A stretch of 64,000 nucleotides of DNA from Geobacteraceae bacterium (GCA_024281055.1 JAMXLF010000098.1:1-64000), one strand, 5' to 3'; numbered from the stretch's first letter, positions 42,116-53,046 are shown. Numbers and translations: made by a program. The notes: generated by a model not told the origin, from the letters alone.

Positions 42116-43591
42116 TTAGTGCCGGTCTTGCATTTGTTGTGCGGCCAGAAAATGATTCACCGGTCCGTGCCCCTTCCCCAGGGGGGTGGCGAGCCTGATT
42201 GCCGCGGTGACGAACTCCTTGGCTCTTGCCACGGCTTCCGGTAGCGGCTCTCCCCGCGCGAGGAAGGCGGCGATGGCCGAGGCCAGGGTGCAGCCGGTGC
42301 CGTGGGTGTTCCTGGTGAGGTGTCGGGGGCTCCGGTAGCGGGTAAAGGCGCGGCCGTCGTAGAGGATGTCCACGGCGTTCCCTTCGGACAGGTGCCCCCC
42401 CTTGATCAGGACGTTGCGGGTCCCCATTTGCTGGATCCTCTGGGCAGCCTCTTCCATGCCCGCCTCGTCCACGATGGTCAGACCGGTCAGCTTTTCCGCC
42501 TCCGGGATGTTCGGGGTGAGGAGGTAGGTGAGGGGGAAAAGCCGTTCCTTCAGGGCAGTCACGGCGTTGCCGTCGGTGAGGCTTGCGCCCCCCGTGGCGA
42601 GCATTACCGGGTCGACCACCACGATGCGCCGGTTGAACTCCGCCAGTTTTTCAGCAAGCCGCTCGATGACCCCGGCGGAGAAAAGCATGCCGGTCTTCAC
42701 CACGTCGATGGGAAGGTCGCTCAGGACGGCGTCCAGCTGCTCCGCCACGAACGCCGGTGGCACGCCGTGAATGCCGGCCACCCCGCGGGTATTCTGGGCG
42801 GTGAGGGCGGTGATGATGGAGGCGCCGTAGCTCCCCAGCAGGGTGATGGTTTTCAGGTCGGCCTGGATCCCGGCGCCACCGCCCGAATCGCTGCCGGCCA
42901 CGGTCAGTACGGCACCCCTCGGCGCCGGCCTTTTCCGGTTGAAGAGAAGCGCCAGTTCTGCGGCCGCCAGGGCAGGCTCCCGCTGGCCCAGGATCCCGGA
43001 GATTACCGCTACGGCATCGGCGCCGCTGTCGATGACCCGGCCGGCGTTGTCGCGGTTGATGCCGCCGATGGCGACGACCGGGATTGAGATGGCCGGCCTG
43101 ACAGCCGCCAGGGCGTCAGGCCCGGGGAGGTGCTCCACTTCTTTGCTGCCGGTGGGGTACATGGCGCCGAAGCCGATATAATCTGCCCCGGCGGCTTGCG
43201 CTGCCTGAGCCTCATCCAGGTTGTGGGTGGAGACGCCGATAAGCTTGTGCGGCCCGAGCAGCTGCCGCGCTGCGGCCGGGTCGCCATCATCCTGCCCCAG
43301 GTGCACACCGTCCGCCCCGAGTTGTCGGGCAAGCTCCACGTCGTCATTGACGATGAAGGGGACCGCCGCGGCGGCGCAGATGGCGCGCAGCTCACGTCCC
43401 AACTCGGCCCGCGCGGCCATATCCCGCCCTTTGTCCCGGAACTGGACAATGGTGGCACCACCGCTGATGGCCTCCCTGACCCGTGCCGGCAGTCGGTCCC
43501 CCTGGTCGGTGACAAGATAGACCCCTTTGATCCGGGCGTCAGCGTTCCGGCGGTCGACCACGAGCTTGAGATGGTCCTTGCTGCGTTTCAT
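42116..43591 (-). CDS. thiED: ThiE-ThiD fusion: thiamin-phosphate synthase / HMP(-P) kinase
   Basis: A bifunctional protein of 491 residues. Residues about 22-215 are ThiE (GVYLVTD, IVQFRDK, DGVHLGQDD, VSTHNLDEA, IGFGAMYPTGSK, VAIGGIN), joining HMP-PP and thiazole phosphate. Residues about 226-485 are ThiD (LTVAGSDSGGGAGIQADLKT, DPVMLATGG, TPNIPEAE, HGTGCTLASAIAA), phosphorylating HMP. Fused order ThiE-ThiD lets one chain make and use HMP-PP. About 20 basic residues precede ThiE. First gene of the riboswitch-controlled minus-strand unit with thiC. Confidence 0.95.
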   Translation of the reverse strand: MKRSKDHLKLVVDRRNADARIKGVYLVTDQGDRLPARVREAISGGATIVQFRDKGRDMAARAELGRELRAICAAAAVPFIVNDDVELARQLGADGVHLGQDDGDPAAARQLLGPHKLIGVSTHNLDEAQAAQAAGADYIGFGAMYPTGSKEVEHLPGPDALAAVRPAISIPVVAIGGINRDNAGRVIDSGADAVAVISGILGQREPALAAAELALLFNRKRPAPRGAVLTVAGSDSGGGAGIQADLKTITLLGSYGASIITALTAQNTRGVAGIHGVPPAFVAEQLDAVLSDLPIDVVKTGMLFSAGVIERLAEKLAEFNRRIVVVDPVMLATGGASLTDGNAVTALKERLFPLTYLLTPNIPEAEKLTGLTIVDEAGMEEAAQRIQQMGTRNVLIKGGHLSEGNAVDILYDGRAFTRYRSPRHLTRNTHGTGCTLASAIAAFLARGEPLPEAVARAKEFVTAAIRLATPLGKGHGPVNHFLAAQQMQDRH

Positions 43592-43617
43592 CTGAGTCCG
43601 TTTCTCGATGGTATCGA

Positions 43618-43652
43618 ACGAAAAAAGCCACGACTACAAAGGGTCGCGGCTT
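43618..43652 (-). terminator. terminator arm of the TPP riboswitch
   Basis: Minus strand: AAGCCGCGAC, loop, GTCGTGGCTT then TTTTTTC. It lies between the aptamer and thiED, so ligand-bound aptamer would favour termination. An alternative antiterminator partner was not modelled. Confidence 0.8.
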
Positions 43653-43682
43653 CCTGGCAATCGGGGTCCAAGGTGGAAGTGG

Positions 43683-43773
43683 CCGCTTCCCTACGCCGGT
43701 GCGAACCGGATCAGGTTCAAAGGGTTTGGGCGAAGCCCATCTCAGTTCTCGCGAACTCCCCCAGCTGGCTTTC
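43683..43773 (-). ncRNA. TPP riboswitch (THI element)
   Basis: The minus strand carries the conserved THI words in order: GGGGGAGTTCG, the core CTGAGATGGG, ACCCTTTGAACCTGATCC and CGGCGTAGGGAAGC. This is the thiamin pyrophosphate aptamer. It starts about 180 bases before thiED and controls thiED-thiC. Confidence 0.96.
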
Positions 43774-43878
43774 GATTAGACAAGTCAGCCTACTGGAATT
43801 TTTGCCATAAGTCAACGGAATTTCCGGTTTTTGGCTTTACAGGCCGGGGGAGAAATGGTAGAAAAAATTGTTACTCGG

Positions 43879-43906
43879 GACTCGGATCCAAACGACGGGC
43901 CTAAAG
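43879..43906 (+). repeat. dispersed repeat copy (CCAAACGACGGGCCTAAAG)
   Basis: GACTCGGATCCAAACGACGG and the following GCCTAAAG match the units that encode the tail of the Smr protein (16862-16934). Here it is intergenic, between the thiamin operon leader and alr. Confidence 0.75.
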
Positions 43907-43968
43907 GGCTCATGACCAAGGCCTGAACTCAAAAAAACTAAGAACTCAAAACTCATAACCGGATTTTT

Positions 43969-45108
43969 ATGGACAGCCGTCCGACGATTGCCGAAATAGA
44001 CCTCAGCGCCCTGCGCCACAATTTCCGCCAGGTGCAGGGGACCATCCCCGCCGGGTGCGGCATCCTGGCGGTGGTCAAGGCGGATGCCTACGGTCACGGT
44101 TTCATGGATGTGGCCCGGGAACTGGACGCCCTGGGGGTCACCGCCTTCGGCGTGGCCTTCCTGGCAGAGGGGATCCAGCTCCGGAAGAGCGGTATCGACC
44201 GACCGGTGCTGATTCTCGGCGGCATCTACCCCGGGCAGGAAAAGAAGTGCATCGGCTTCAACCTCTCCACGGCGGTCTTCTCTCTGGAGCAGGCGCGCCT
44301 GCTCAATTATGTCGCGGGCAAGCTCTACCGCAAGGCGAAGGTCCACATAAAGATCGATACCGGCATGGGACGGCTCGGTATCCCCCATGCCGAGGCGGCA
44401 CCCTTCTTTCAGAAGCTGCAGGGGATGAAGAACCTCGAACTGGAGGGGATCATCTCCCATTTCGCGTCGGCCGACGAGTTGGACGAGGAGGGACGGCAGT
44501 ACACCGACCGGCAGGCCGGCTACTTTGCTGCTGCGGTCGAGGCGGCCCGCGGGGCGGGGTTCGTCCCCCGCTACGTTCATATCGCCAACAGCGCCGCCGT
44601 CTTCGACCGGGACCTGCCGTTCTGCAACCTTGTCCGCCCCGGGATCGTCCTGTACGGCGCGCCACCGTCGGCCGACTTCGAGGGAAAGCTCGACCTGCGG
44701 CCGGTGATGCGGCTGAAGAGCAAGGTGGCGATGCTCAAATGGGTGGAGCCTGGAACCACCATCAGTTACGCCCGGCGCTATGCCGCGGCGGGAAAGATCC
44801 TGGTGGCGAGCGTTCCGGTGGGCTATGCCGACGGTTACTGCCGCGCCCTCACCAACCGGGGGGAGGCTCTCGTCAGGGGGAGCCGCGCCCCGGTCATCGG
44901 CACGGTCTGCATGGACTGGATCATGCTGGATGTGACCGACGTCCCCGGCGTTGCGCTGGGGGATGACGTGATCCTCCTCGGCTGCGACCGTGACGGACAT
45001 TGCATCCGCGCGGAGGAACTGGCGGAAAAGGCCGGCACCATTCCCTACGAGATCTTCTGCGGCATCACCAAGCGGGTGCCGCGGGTGTACATCCATGACT
45101 CGCGCTGA
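43969..45108 (+). CDS. alr: alanine racemase
   Basis: This PLP enzyme makes D-alanine for peptidoglycan. The protein (379 residues) has the PLP Lys in [10 protein letters not shown] (about residue 38), the second catalytic Tyr in [10 protein letters not shown] (about 264), GTVCMDW near 310, and the barrel segment IDTGMGRLG. Length is normal. ATG 43969 has only a weak site (CCGGA). Its stop codon lies at the left edge of a 106-bp dispersed repeat, after which selD begins. Confidence 0.96.
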   Translation: MDSRPTIAEIDLSALRHNFRQVQGTIPAGCGILAVVKADAYGHGFMDVARELDALGVTAFGVAFLAEGIQLRKSGIDRPVLILGGIYPGQEKKCIGFNLSTAVFSLEQARLLNYVAGKLYRKAKVHIKIDTGMGRLGIPHAEAAPFFQKLQGMKNLELEGIISHFASADELDEEGRQYTDRQAGYFAAAVEAARGAGFVPRYVHIANSAAVFDRDLPFCNLVRPGIVLYGAPPSADFEGKLDLRPVMRLKSKVAMLKWVEPGTTISYARRYAAAGKILVASVPVGYADGYCRALTNRGEALVRGSRAPVIGTVCMDWIMLDVTDVPGVALGDDVILLGCDRDGHCIRAEELAEKAGTIPYEIFCGITKRVPRVYIHDSR

Positions 45109-45212
45109 AAAACGCCCATCTGCGTTGTTGCGCTTCTGCCTGCGTCGTTGCGTCGTAGCACTGCTACGACTCACTCCTCGGCATCGCGCGCCTAGCATCT
45201 GGGCATTTTTGA
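45107..45212. repeat. 106-bp dispersed hairpin repeat
   Basis: Outer arms AAAAACGCCCATCTGCG and GCATCTGGGCATTTTT, with inner palindrome TCGTAGCACTGCTACGA. I recall near-identical elements scattered in Geobacter genomes. It ends in T5 and could also terminate alr transcription. Confidence 0.8.
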
Positions 45213-45234
45213 GCGCGAGCGGGAGAAGTTGGAT

Positions 45235-46275
45235 ATGAGAAAGAATACAATCAAGCTGACATCCCTCGTCAAGGCTGCCGGTTGAGCGGCCAAACTGGGC
45301 CCGGCGGGCCTGGAAAATGCCTTGAGCGGTCTTGAGCGGTCGTCCGACCCCGCCCTGCTGGTGGGGCCGGAGACCGCCGATGACGCCGGAGTCTTCCGCA
45401 TCGGTGCCGACCTCGCCCTGGTGGAGACCTGCGACATCATCACCCCCCTGGTGGACGATCCGTTCACCTTCGGCCGGATAGCTGCGGCCAACGCCCTCTC
45501 CGATGTCTACGCCATGGGGGGGAGGCCGGTTACTGCCATGAACCTGGCGTTTTTCCCCGCATGTACCCTTCCGGTTGCGATACTCGGGGAAATCCTGGCT
45601 GGCGGCCTGGCGACCCTCACCGAGGCGGGGGTCTGTCTGGTGGGGGGGCATACGGTGGAGGACGACGAGCTTAAGTACGGGCTTTCGGTGACCGGCCTCC
45701 TCGACCCTGCCAAAGTAATCCGGAATTCGACGGCCCGGCCCGGTGACGTGCTCCTCCTCACCAAGCCGCTCGGCACCGGGATCGTGGCCACGGCCGTCAA
45801 GGCCGGGATGGTCTCCGATGCGGTGGCCGACGAGGCGGTCCGCTGGATGACCACCCTCAATGCCGTGGCTGCCGAACTCATGGTCGCGTGCGGTGCGACG
45901 GCCGCCACGGACGTGACCGGCTTCGGCCTGATCGGCCACGCGAACGAAATGGCCCGGGGGGCTGGGGTCACGTTCCGGCTGGAGCGGGCCGCCGTTCCGG
46001 TCATGACTGGGGTCCGGGAGCTGGCAGCCGATGGCCTGGTGCCGGCCGGCTGCTATCGGAACCGCGACTTTTACGGACTGCAGGTCGCCGACGGAAGGGC
46101 TGCCGACGACGATCTCCTGCCATTTTTCGATCCTCAGACGTCGGGGGGCTTGCTGGTATCGCTTTCCGCAGAAAGCGTCGGCCGATTCATGCAGCTGGCG
46201 GCAGGGCGCGGCTGTTTTGCAGTACGGATCGGCGAGGTGCTCGCCTCCGGGGAGTCGCCCGTTGAAATCGTCTGA
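45235..46275 (+). CDS. selD: selenophosphate synthase, selenocysteine-containing
   Basis: This enzyme makes selenophosphate from selenide and ATP, the Se donor for Sec-tRNA. Translation from ATG 45235 reads [16 protein letters not shown], then an in-frame TGA (45283-45285), then [15 protein letters not shown] and on to the end. Codon 17 is exactly the active-site Cys/Sec position of SelD, so TGA is read as Sec, giving 346 residues. A hairpin (GGGCCC-GGC-GGGCCT, 45297-45311) begins 11 bases after the TGA, as expected of a bacterial SECIS. Downstream, the [13 protein letters not shown] and family ATP-binding motifs are intact. A caller treating TGA as stop starts wrongly at 45322. A GGAG site precedes the ATG. 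Confidence 0.93.
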
Positions 46276-47539
46276 TCGCTTCGCCATAGCCTTCGACCTC
46301 GGCACCACCACCATCGCCGCCTCCCTCGTGGACCGGCAGTGGGGAACGCGGCTGGCAGCGACCGGTGCCCTCAATCCTCAGCGGGAGTTCGGCGCCGACG
46401 TGGTGTCGCGCCTTGAAGCCGCCCTCCGCTCCCCTGAAAATCTGCGGATACAGTCGCTCCAGATAAATCGGGAACTGGAGTGCCTCACCCGCGAGCTCCT
46501 CACCACGGCCGGTCTTCCCCCGGGGGAGGTGGGAGTGATCGCCATCGCCGGCAACCCGGCCATGGAACATCTCCTCATGGGGCTTGATGTGGGGTCCCTG
46601 GCATTTCCTCCGTATCGGCCGTTGTTTTTCGCCGGGAGCCGGATACGGACCACGGAGCTTGGCTGGGAGTTGGAGTTCGACGCCTATCTTTTCCCCCTTC
46701 CCGGTGGATTTGTGGGGGGGGACCTGGTCGCATTTCTTCACGGCTGTGACATTACTATGCCCTGCTCCATGGGCTCCGGCCCCTGCATCTTCTTCGACCT
46801 CGGCACCAACGGCGAGCTGGCCCTGGTGGACGGAGACGTCATCTATGCCACATCGGCGGCAGCGGGACCGGCGTTCGAGGGAGGGAACCTCTCCTGTGGC
46901 ATGGCTGCCCTTCCCGGCGCCATATCCGGCGTGAGCCTCGCGGCCGACCGGCTTGTGCTCACCACGGTCGGCGATATCACCCCGGCCGGGATCTGCGGCT
47001 CGGGGGTAATGGAGACCGTCGAAACGCTCCTGCGCGCCGGAGTGATGGACCATACCGGCCGCCTGCGCCAGGCGGAGGAAATCGGCACGAACCTGGCCAA
47101 CCGGATCAGGAACATCGGTGGCGAGACGGTGTTCGTCCTGTACCAGGATGCGCAGCGCCTGGTGTATCTGAGCCAGAACGATGTCCGCCAGGTCCAGTTG
47201 GCCAAGGGGGCTGTCCGGGCCGGAGTGGATGTCCTCCTGGAGAGGAGCGGCATACCCCATGACGCCATGCGGGAGGTGGTTCTGACCGGTTCCTTCGGTG
47301 CCGAGTTGCGGCCGGAAACCTTAAAAAACGTTGGAATTTTCACGGAAAAGATGGTAGATATAGCACGCTTTGTCCGTGACGGAGCCTTGGCCGGTGTGGA
47401 AAAGGCCATCTGCGCCCCTGACGGATTTGCGGCAGTCGACGACCTGGCAAGGGCGATAAGGGTCATCCCCCTTTCCGGCACCCCCGCCTTCGAAAAGCAT
47501 TTTCTGGCTGAGATGAATTTCCCGAAACCCGAAAACTGA
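46262..47539 (+). CDS. ASKHA ATPase, RACo/DUF4445-like
   Basis: A 425-residue protein of the sugar kinase/Hsp70/actin ATPase class: phosphate-1 motif [17 protein letters not shown] at the N terminus, [10 protein letters not shown], then phosphate-2 [12 protein letters not shown] and [11 protein letters not shown], ending with an adenosine-like [10 protein letters not shown]. This is the C-terminal module of RACo-type reductive activators of corrinoid proteins, but without the N-terminal 2Fe-2S domain. TTG 46262 with GGGGAG eight bases before is the start; it overlaps the end of selD by 14 bases, so the two are translationally coupled. What it activates is unknown. Confidence 0.82.
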   Translation: MKSSDRFAIAFDLGTTTIAASLVDRQWGTRLAATGALNPQREFGADVVSRLEAALRSPENLRIQSLQINRELECLTRELLTTAGLPPGEVGVIAIAGNPAMEHLLMGLDVGSLAFPPYRPLFFAGSRIRTTELGWELEFDAYLFPLPGGFVGGDLVAFLHGCDITMPCSMGSGPCIFFDLGTNGELALVDGDVIYATSAAAGPAFEGGNLSCGMAALPGAISGVSLAADRLVLTTVGDITPAGICGSGVMETVETLLRAGVMDHTGRLRQAEEIGTNLANRIRNIGGETVFVLYQDAQRLVYLSQNDVRQVQLAKGAVRAGVDVLLERSGIPHDAMREVVLTGSFGAELRPETLKNVGIFTEKMVDIARFVRDGALAGVEKAICAPDGFAAVDDLARAIRVIPLSGTPAFEKHFLAEMNFPKPEN

Positions 47540-47597
47540 ATTTTCACCATGGAACCCCAGGGTTCCGTGGTAGATTTTTCCCCAAGGAGCACATACC

Positions 47598-49163
<1,566 letters not shown>

Positions 49164-49164
49164 A

Positions 49165-49262
49165 AAACCCGTGAATGGTGAATAGTGAACGGTAATCGAG
49201 TTGCCTTTATTCACCTTTCACAGCGACCGGAGGGAGCGTTTCACCATTCACGCCTTCAGAGG
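49165..49262. repeat. intergenic repeat (TTCACCATTCAC family)
   Basis: GTGAATGGTGAATAGTGAA on the left is matched by inverted TTCACC and TTCACCATTCAC on the right. It fills the purH-purD gap. Confidence 0.6.
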
Positions 49263-49270
49263 GAGATAAA

Positions 49271-50542
49271 ATGAAAGTTCTCGTCATCGGCAGCGGCGGG
49301 CGCGAGCACGCCCTTGTCTGGAAAGTCGCCCAGTCGCCGCTCGTCAGCAAAGTATACTGCGCCCCGGGAAACCCGGGCATCGGCATGATCGCGGAAAACG
49401 TCCCCCTCAAGGTCGATGACCTGCCTGGGCTCCTCGCCTTTGCCCAGCGGGAGGAGATCGGACTGACCGTGGTCGGGCCCGAGCTTCCCCTCTCCCTGGG
49501 AATCGTTGATCTCTTCGAGGAGTACGGCCTGACGATTTTCGGTGCCCGGCGCAACGCCGCCATCATCGAGGCGAGCAAAGCGTTCGCCAAGGACCTGATG
49601 AAGAAGTACCGGATCCCCACCGCAGCCTATGAGGTGTTCACCGACGTGGAGCCGGCGGTGGCCTTCATCGACCGGGTCGGCGTCCCCATCGTCATCAAGG
49701 CCGACGGCCTGGCCGCCGGCAAAGGGGTGATCATCGCACAGACACGGGAGGAGGCGGTTGCAACGGTGACCGACATGCTCTCGGGGAACGCCTTCGGCGA
49801 GGCCGGCTCGCGGGTGGTGATCGAGGAGTTCCTGCGCGGCGAGGAGGCGTCCTTTCTCGCCTTCACCGACGGGAAGAACATCATCCCCCTGGCGAGCGCC
49901 CAGGACCACAAGGCGGTCTTCGACGGCGACCAGGGCCCCAACACCGGCGGCATGGGGGCTTACTCGCCGGCGCCGGTGGTGACCCCGTCAATCCATGCCA
50001 AAGCCATGGACGAGGTGATGCGCCGCGCCGTGGACGGCATGGCGGCGGAGGGGCGCCCCTACCGGGGGGTCCTCTACGCCGGGCTGATGATCGACGGGGA
50101 ACACGTAAAGACCCTGGAGTTCAACGCACGCTTCGGCGACCCTGAGTGCCAGCCGCTCCTCATGCGGATGAAGTCGGACATCGTTCCCATCCTCCTGGCT
50201 GTGGCGCAGGGGGATCTCGGCGGCCTGGCGGTCGAGTGGCACGACAAGGCGGCGGTCTGTGTGGTCATGGCGTCCAAGGGGTATCCCGGCGATTACGCCA
50301 AGGGGGACGTGATTACCGGTCTGGATGCGACTGCAGGAATCGGGGAGCTGTTCGTCTTCCACGCCGGCACGGCGCTGCGCGACGGGAAAGTCGTCACCAA
50401 CGGCGGCCGCGTCCTCGGGGTGACCGCCCTGGGTACGACGGTGCGCGAGGCCATCGACAGGGCCTACCGGGGGGTTGCCGCCATCGCCTGGGAGGGGGCT
50501 CATTTTCGCAGGGACATCGGGGCGAAGGCGTTGAAACGGTGA
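49271..50542 (+). CDS. purD: phosphoribosylamine-glycine ligase
   Basis: ATP-grasp enzyme joining glycine to phosphoribosylamine in purine synthesis. The 423-residue protein has the family start MKVLVIGSGGREHALVWK, ATP-grasp core (VIKADGLAAGKGVI, SAQDHKAVFDGDQGPNTGGMGAYSPAPV) and the metal-binding FNARFGDPECQ. GAGGGAG is four bases before the ATG. Twenty bases separate it from purE. Confidence 0.98.
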   Translation: MKVLVIGSGGREHALVWKVAQSPLVSKVYCAPGNPGIGMIAENVPLKVDDLPGLLAFAQREEIGLTVVGPELPLSLGIVDLFEEYGLTIFGARRNAAIIEASKAFAKDLMKKYRIPTAAYEVFTDVEPAVAFIDRVGVPIVIKADGLAAGKGVIIAQTREEAVATVTDMLSGNAFGEAGSRVVIEEFLRGEEASFLAFTDGKNIIPLASAQDHKAVFDGDQGPNTGGMGAYSPAPVVTPSIHAKAMDEVMRRAVDGMAAEGRPYRGVLYAGLMIDGEHVKTLEFNARFGDPECQPLLMRMKSDIVPILLAVAQGDLGGLAVEWHDKAAVCVVMASKGYPGDYAKGDVITGLDATAGIGELFVFHAGTALRDGKVVTNGGRVLGVTALGTTVREAIDRAYRGVAAIAWEGAHFRRDIGAKALKR

Positions 50543-50562
50543 AAGGTGAAAAGGAGGTTCCA

Positions 50563-51072
50563 TTGGGCAATCCACAGGTACTGATCGTGATGGGGAGCGA
50601 ATCCGACCTCCCCGTGATGGAGGAGGGGGCGAAGGTTCTGGCCGACTTCGGGGTACCCTGCGAGCTGCACATATCGTCAGCCCACCGCTCGCCGCAGCGG
50701 ACTGCGGCACTGGCCGCGGAGGCGGCCGGGCGGGGAATACGGGTGATCATCGCCGGCGCCGGGATGGCGGCCCATCTGGCCGGGGTCGTCGCCGCGGAGA
50801 CGGTCCTGCCGGTCATCGGTGTTCCCATCGGCGGCGGCGCGCTGAATGGCGTCGATGCCCTCTATTCGACGGTACAGATGCCCGGCGGCATCCCGGTGGC
50901 AACGATGGCGATCGGCAAGGCGGGAGCCAGGAATGCCGGCATTCTTGCCGCGCAGATCCTGGCTCTCGGTGATCCGGCACTCACCGGGCGACTCAAGGCC
51001 TTCCGGGAAGCGATGGCCCGGGAGGTGGAGGAAAAGGATCTCCGGCTGCAAACCACTGGGAAAATAGGGTGA
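50563..51072 (+). CDS. purE: N5-carboxyaminoimidazole ribonucleotide mutase
   Basis: This class I PurE moves the carboxylate from N5 to C4 of the imidazole ring. The 169-residue protein has MGSESDLPVM, SAHRSPQRT and AGAGMAAHLAGV motifs. Start is TTG 50563, five bases after AAGGAGG; no ATG fits. The purK partner is not in this window. Next gene on the strand is the cytochrome ppcA with its own promoter. Confidence 0.95.
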   Translation: MGNPQVLIVMGSESDLPVMEEGAKVLADFGVPCELHISSAHRSPQRTAALAAEAAGRGIRVIIAGAGMAAHLAGVVAAETVLPVIGVPIGGGALNGVDALYSTVQMPGGIPVATMAIGKAGARNAGILAAQILALGDPALTGRLKAFREAMAREVEEKDLRLQTTGKIG

Positions 51073-51129
51073 AATAGAATTAGCTTGGCATAATGTGTTG
51101 AAATTAAAGAGAAATTTCCCCGTTTCCTC

Positions 51130-51158
51130 TTGACAAAGGTCCTCCGGTGTAATAGGGT
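51130..51158 (+). promoter_or_regulatory. promoter candidate for ppcA
   Basis: TTGACA (51130-51135), 17-base spacer, TAGGGT (51153-51158): a perfect -35 with a poor -10, so an activator may be needed. About 38 bases before the ATG. Confidence 0.5.
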
Positions 51159-51195
51159 TTTGTGCGCTTTTAACTCTACCTGGAGGTGAAGATCG

Positions 51196-51474
51196 ATGAA
51201 AAAGATTATCGCAGCAGTGGCTCTTACCCTCATCTGCGCCGGGGCGGCCCTGGCAGCTGGTCCGGAAACCATCACCCTGCCGGCAAAAATGGGCAACGTT
51301 ACCTTCAACCACAAAAAGCACCAGGAAATGCTGAAGGACTGCAAGCTCTGCCACGAGAAAGGCCCGGGCAAAATCGAGGGCTTCGGCAAGGACATGGCCC
51401 ACAAGACCTGCAAGGGGTGCCATACTGAGAAGGGGCAAGGCCCGACCAAGTGCGGCGAGTGCCACAAGAAGTAA
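51196..51474 (+). CDS. ppcA: periplasmic triheme cytochrome c7
   Basis: An abundant-type electron shuttle from inner-membrane quinol oxidases to outer-membrane conduits during metal or electrode respiration. The protein (92 residues) has a signal peptide (MKKIIAAVALTLICAGAALA) and three CxxCH heme motifs (CKLCH, CKGCH, CGECH) with the PpcA words CHEKGPGKIEGFGK and KCGECHKK. Extra His residues supply the sixth ligands. The order purE-ppcA-resB-ccsA matches the ppcA locus of G. sulfurreducens as I remember it. Ends in a strong hairpin. Confidence 0.92.
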   Translation: MKKIIAAVALTLICAGAALAAGPETITLPAKMGNVTFNHKKHQEMLKDCKLCHEKGPGKIEGFGKDMAHKTCKGCHTEKGQGPTKCGECHKK

Positions 51475-51502
51475 GCGTACCGCGCCGGTCGAAATAATTA
51501 AG

Positions 51503-51541
51503 CAAGAAGGGGGTAACGGTGTGCCGTTACCCCCTTCTTGC
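51503..51541 (+). terminator. terminator hairpin of ppcA
   Basis: A 16-bp stem (AAGAAGGGGGTAACGG / CCGTTACCCCCTTCTT) with TGTG loop. The following T tract is poor (GCGTTG), but the A-rich stem base could serve in both directions. Confidence 0.75.
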
Positions 51542-51613
51542 GTTGTGGCAGCGCAGTGTAACCGGTTCACGCGGGGAAGGGAACGAATCAATTTTCGGGA
51601 GGAAATGAGAGAA

Positions 51614-51643
51614 TTGACTTTTCCTCTTGTCATCATTTATAAT
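51614..51643 (+). promoter_or_regulatory. sigma-70 promoter for resB
   Basis: TTGACT (51614-51619), 18-base spacer, perfect TATAAT (51638-51643). Transcription would start about 37 bases before the TTG start of resB. Confidence 0.75.
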
Positions 51644-51687
51644 GACTTCTTGTGCATAAAAAACCCCTTTGCTTTCAGGAGAATGCC

Positions 51688-53046
51688 TTGACAACGGACA
51701 ATCGCGGAGTCGTACAATCGGTATGGGACTTTTTCTGTTCCCTGAAGCTTTCCATATTCCTCCTTATCGGCCTCGCCGTCACCTCGATCATCGGCACCAT
51801 CATTCCCCAGGGCCCTCCCGCTCCCGAATACCTCCAGACCATCAGCCAGGCCAAGTTCAAGATATACGCCGCTCTCGGTTTCTTCGACATGTACCACTCC
51901 TGGTGGTTCCTGCTCCTGCTCTATCTCCTGACGATCAACCTCATCGCCTGCTCCATCAAGAGGCTGCCCCGGGTCTGGAAGATCATCTCCGAGCCGACCC
52001 TCGTCATGGATGAGGGGTTCGAGAAGTCCCTCAGCCTCACCCACGAAGTCAAGGTCGGTGGCGAACCTGCGGCTCTCAAGGACAGGGCGGCTGCGTTTCT
52101 CCGGAAGGAGTTCGCCGAACCGAGGCTGACCGAGGTTGACGGCGAGTATCACTTCTTTGCCGAGAAGAACCCTTACTGCCGGTTGGGGGTGTACGTGGTG
52201 CACCTGAGCATCATCATCATCTTCATCGGCGCCATCATCGGCTCCCTTGCCGGCTACAAGGGGTACGCCGCGATCCCCGAAGGGGGGAGCGTTTCCACCA
52301 TCGAATCGCGCAGCGGAAAGCAGATCGACCTCGGCTTCGCCGTCAAGTGCGAGAAATTTTCCGTCTCCTTCTACGATACCGGCGCGCCCAAGGAGTTCAG
52401 GAGCATCCTGACCGTCCTTGAGAACGGCAAGCCGGTGCCCGGTTACGAGAACGTCAAGGTCATCGTTAACCAGCCGCTCACCTACAAGGGGATAACCTTC
52501 TACCAGTCGAGCTACGGCCCGACCGGCGAGGGGGGAGTCTTCCATTTCACCGTGCGGGAACGCAAGGGGGGAGCACCGGTGCCGTTGACCGTCCGCCAGG
52601 GCGAACGGGCCTCCCTGCCGGGGGGCGGCACGATACAGGTGCTGGAAGCCACCCAGGAGGTCAGGTCCGTGCTGCCGCAATTCTCGGGTCCGGCAGCGAG
52701 GATCGAGGTAACCCCTCCAGGCGGCAGTCCCCAGCCCTTCGTCGTTTTCCGCGACTATCCCAAGTTTGACGAGGAGCGTGGCGGCAACCTGATCTTCACT
52801 TACGAGGGGGCCGACGAGAAGTACTACACCGGTCTCCAGGTGGCGAAGGATCCCGGCGTGTGGGTGGTCTGGCTCGGCTGCGCCCTGATGGTGGTCGGCA
52901 TCCTGCTCGCGTTCTTCCTCTCCCACAAGCGCATCTGGGTGCGGGTCGCCCGCGGCCGGGTCACCATGGGGGGGACTGCAAGCAAGAACCAGGCGGGTTT
53001 CCAGCTTGCCTTTGACGAACTAGTGGATAAACTGAAAAGCATCTGA
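51688..53046 (+). CDS. resB: cytochrome c biogenesis protein ResB
   Basis: System II cytochrome c maturation: with CcsA, moves heme to the outside and attaches it to apocytochromes. The 452-residue protein has the ResB pattern of membrane segments near residues 20-40 (SLKLSIFLLIGLAVTSIIG), 65-85, 165-190 (VYVVHLSIIIIFIGAIIG) and one near the C terminus (VVWLGCALMVVGILLAFFLSH), with a large external domain between the third and fourth. TTG 51688 with AGGAG seven bases before is preferred to GTG 51652. Next gene is ccsA, 98 bases on. Confidence 0.93.
   Translation: MTTDNRGVVQSVWDFFCSLKLSIFLLIGLAVTSIIGTIIPQGPPAPEYLQTISQAKFKIYAALGFFDMYHSWWFLLLLYLLTINLIACSIKRLPRVWKIISEPTLVMDEGFEKSLSLTHEVKVGGEPAALKDRAAAFLRKEFAEPRLTEVDGEYHFFAEKNPYCRLGVYVVHLSIIIIFIGAIIGSLAGYKGYAAIPEGGSVSTIESRSGKQIDLGFAVKCEKFSVSFYDTGAPKEFRSILTVLENGKPVPGYENVKVIVNQPLTYKGITFYQSSYGPTGEGGVFHFTVRERKGGAPVPLTVRQGERASLPGGGTIQVLEATQEVRSVLPQFSGPAARIEVTPPGGSPQPFVVFRDYPKFDEERGGNLIFTYEGADEKYYTGLQVAKDPGVWVVWLGCALMVVGILLAFFLSHKRIWVRVARGRVTMGGTASKNQAGFQLAFDELVDKLKSI

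Noticed and set aside
45322-46275. selD starting at TTG 45322
   Set aside because: It drops the catalytic N terminus; the frame upstream matches SelD through the UGA codon.
43837-46374. An 845-residue minus-strand ORF opposite alr and selD
   Set aside because: Antisense shadow; amino-acid make-up (His, Gly, Asp-rich) is typical of reverse-strand readings of GC-rich genes.
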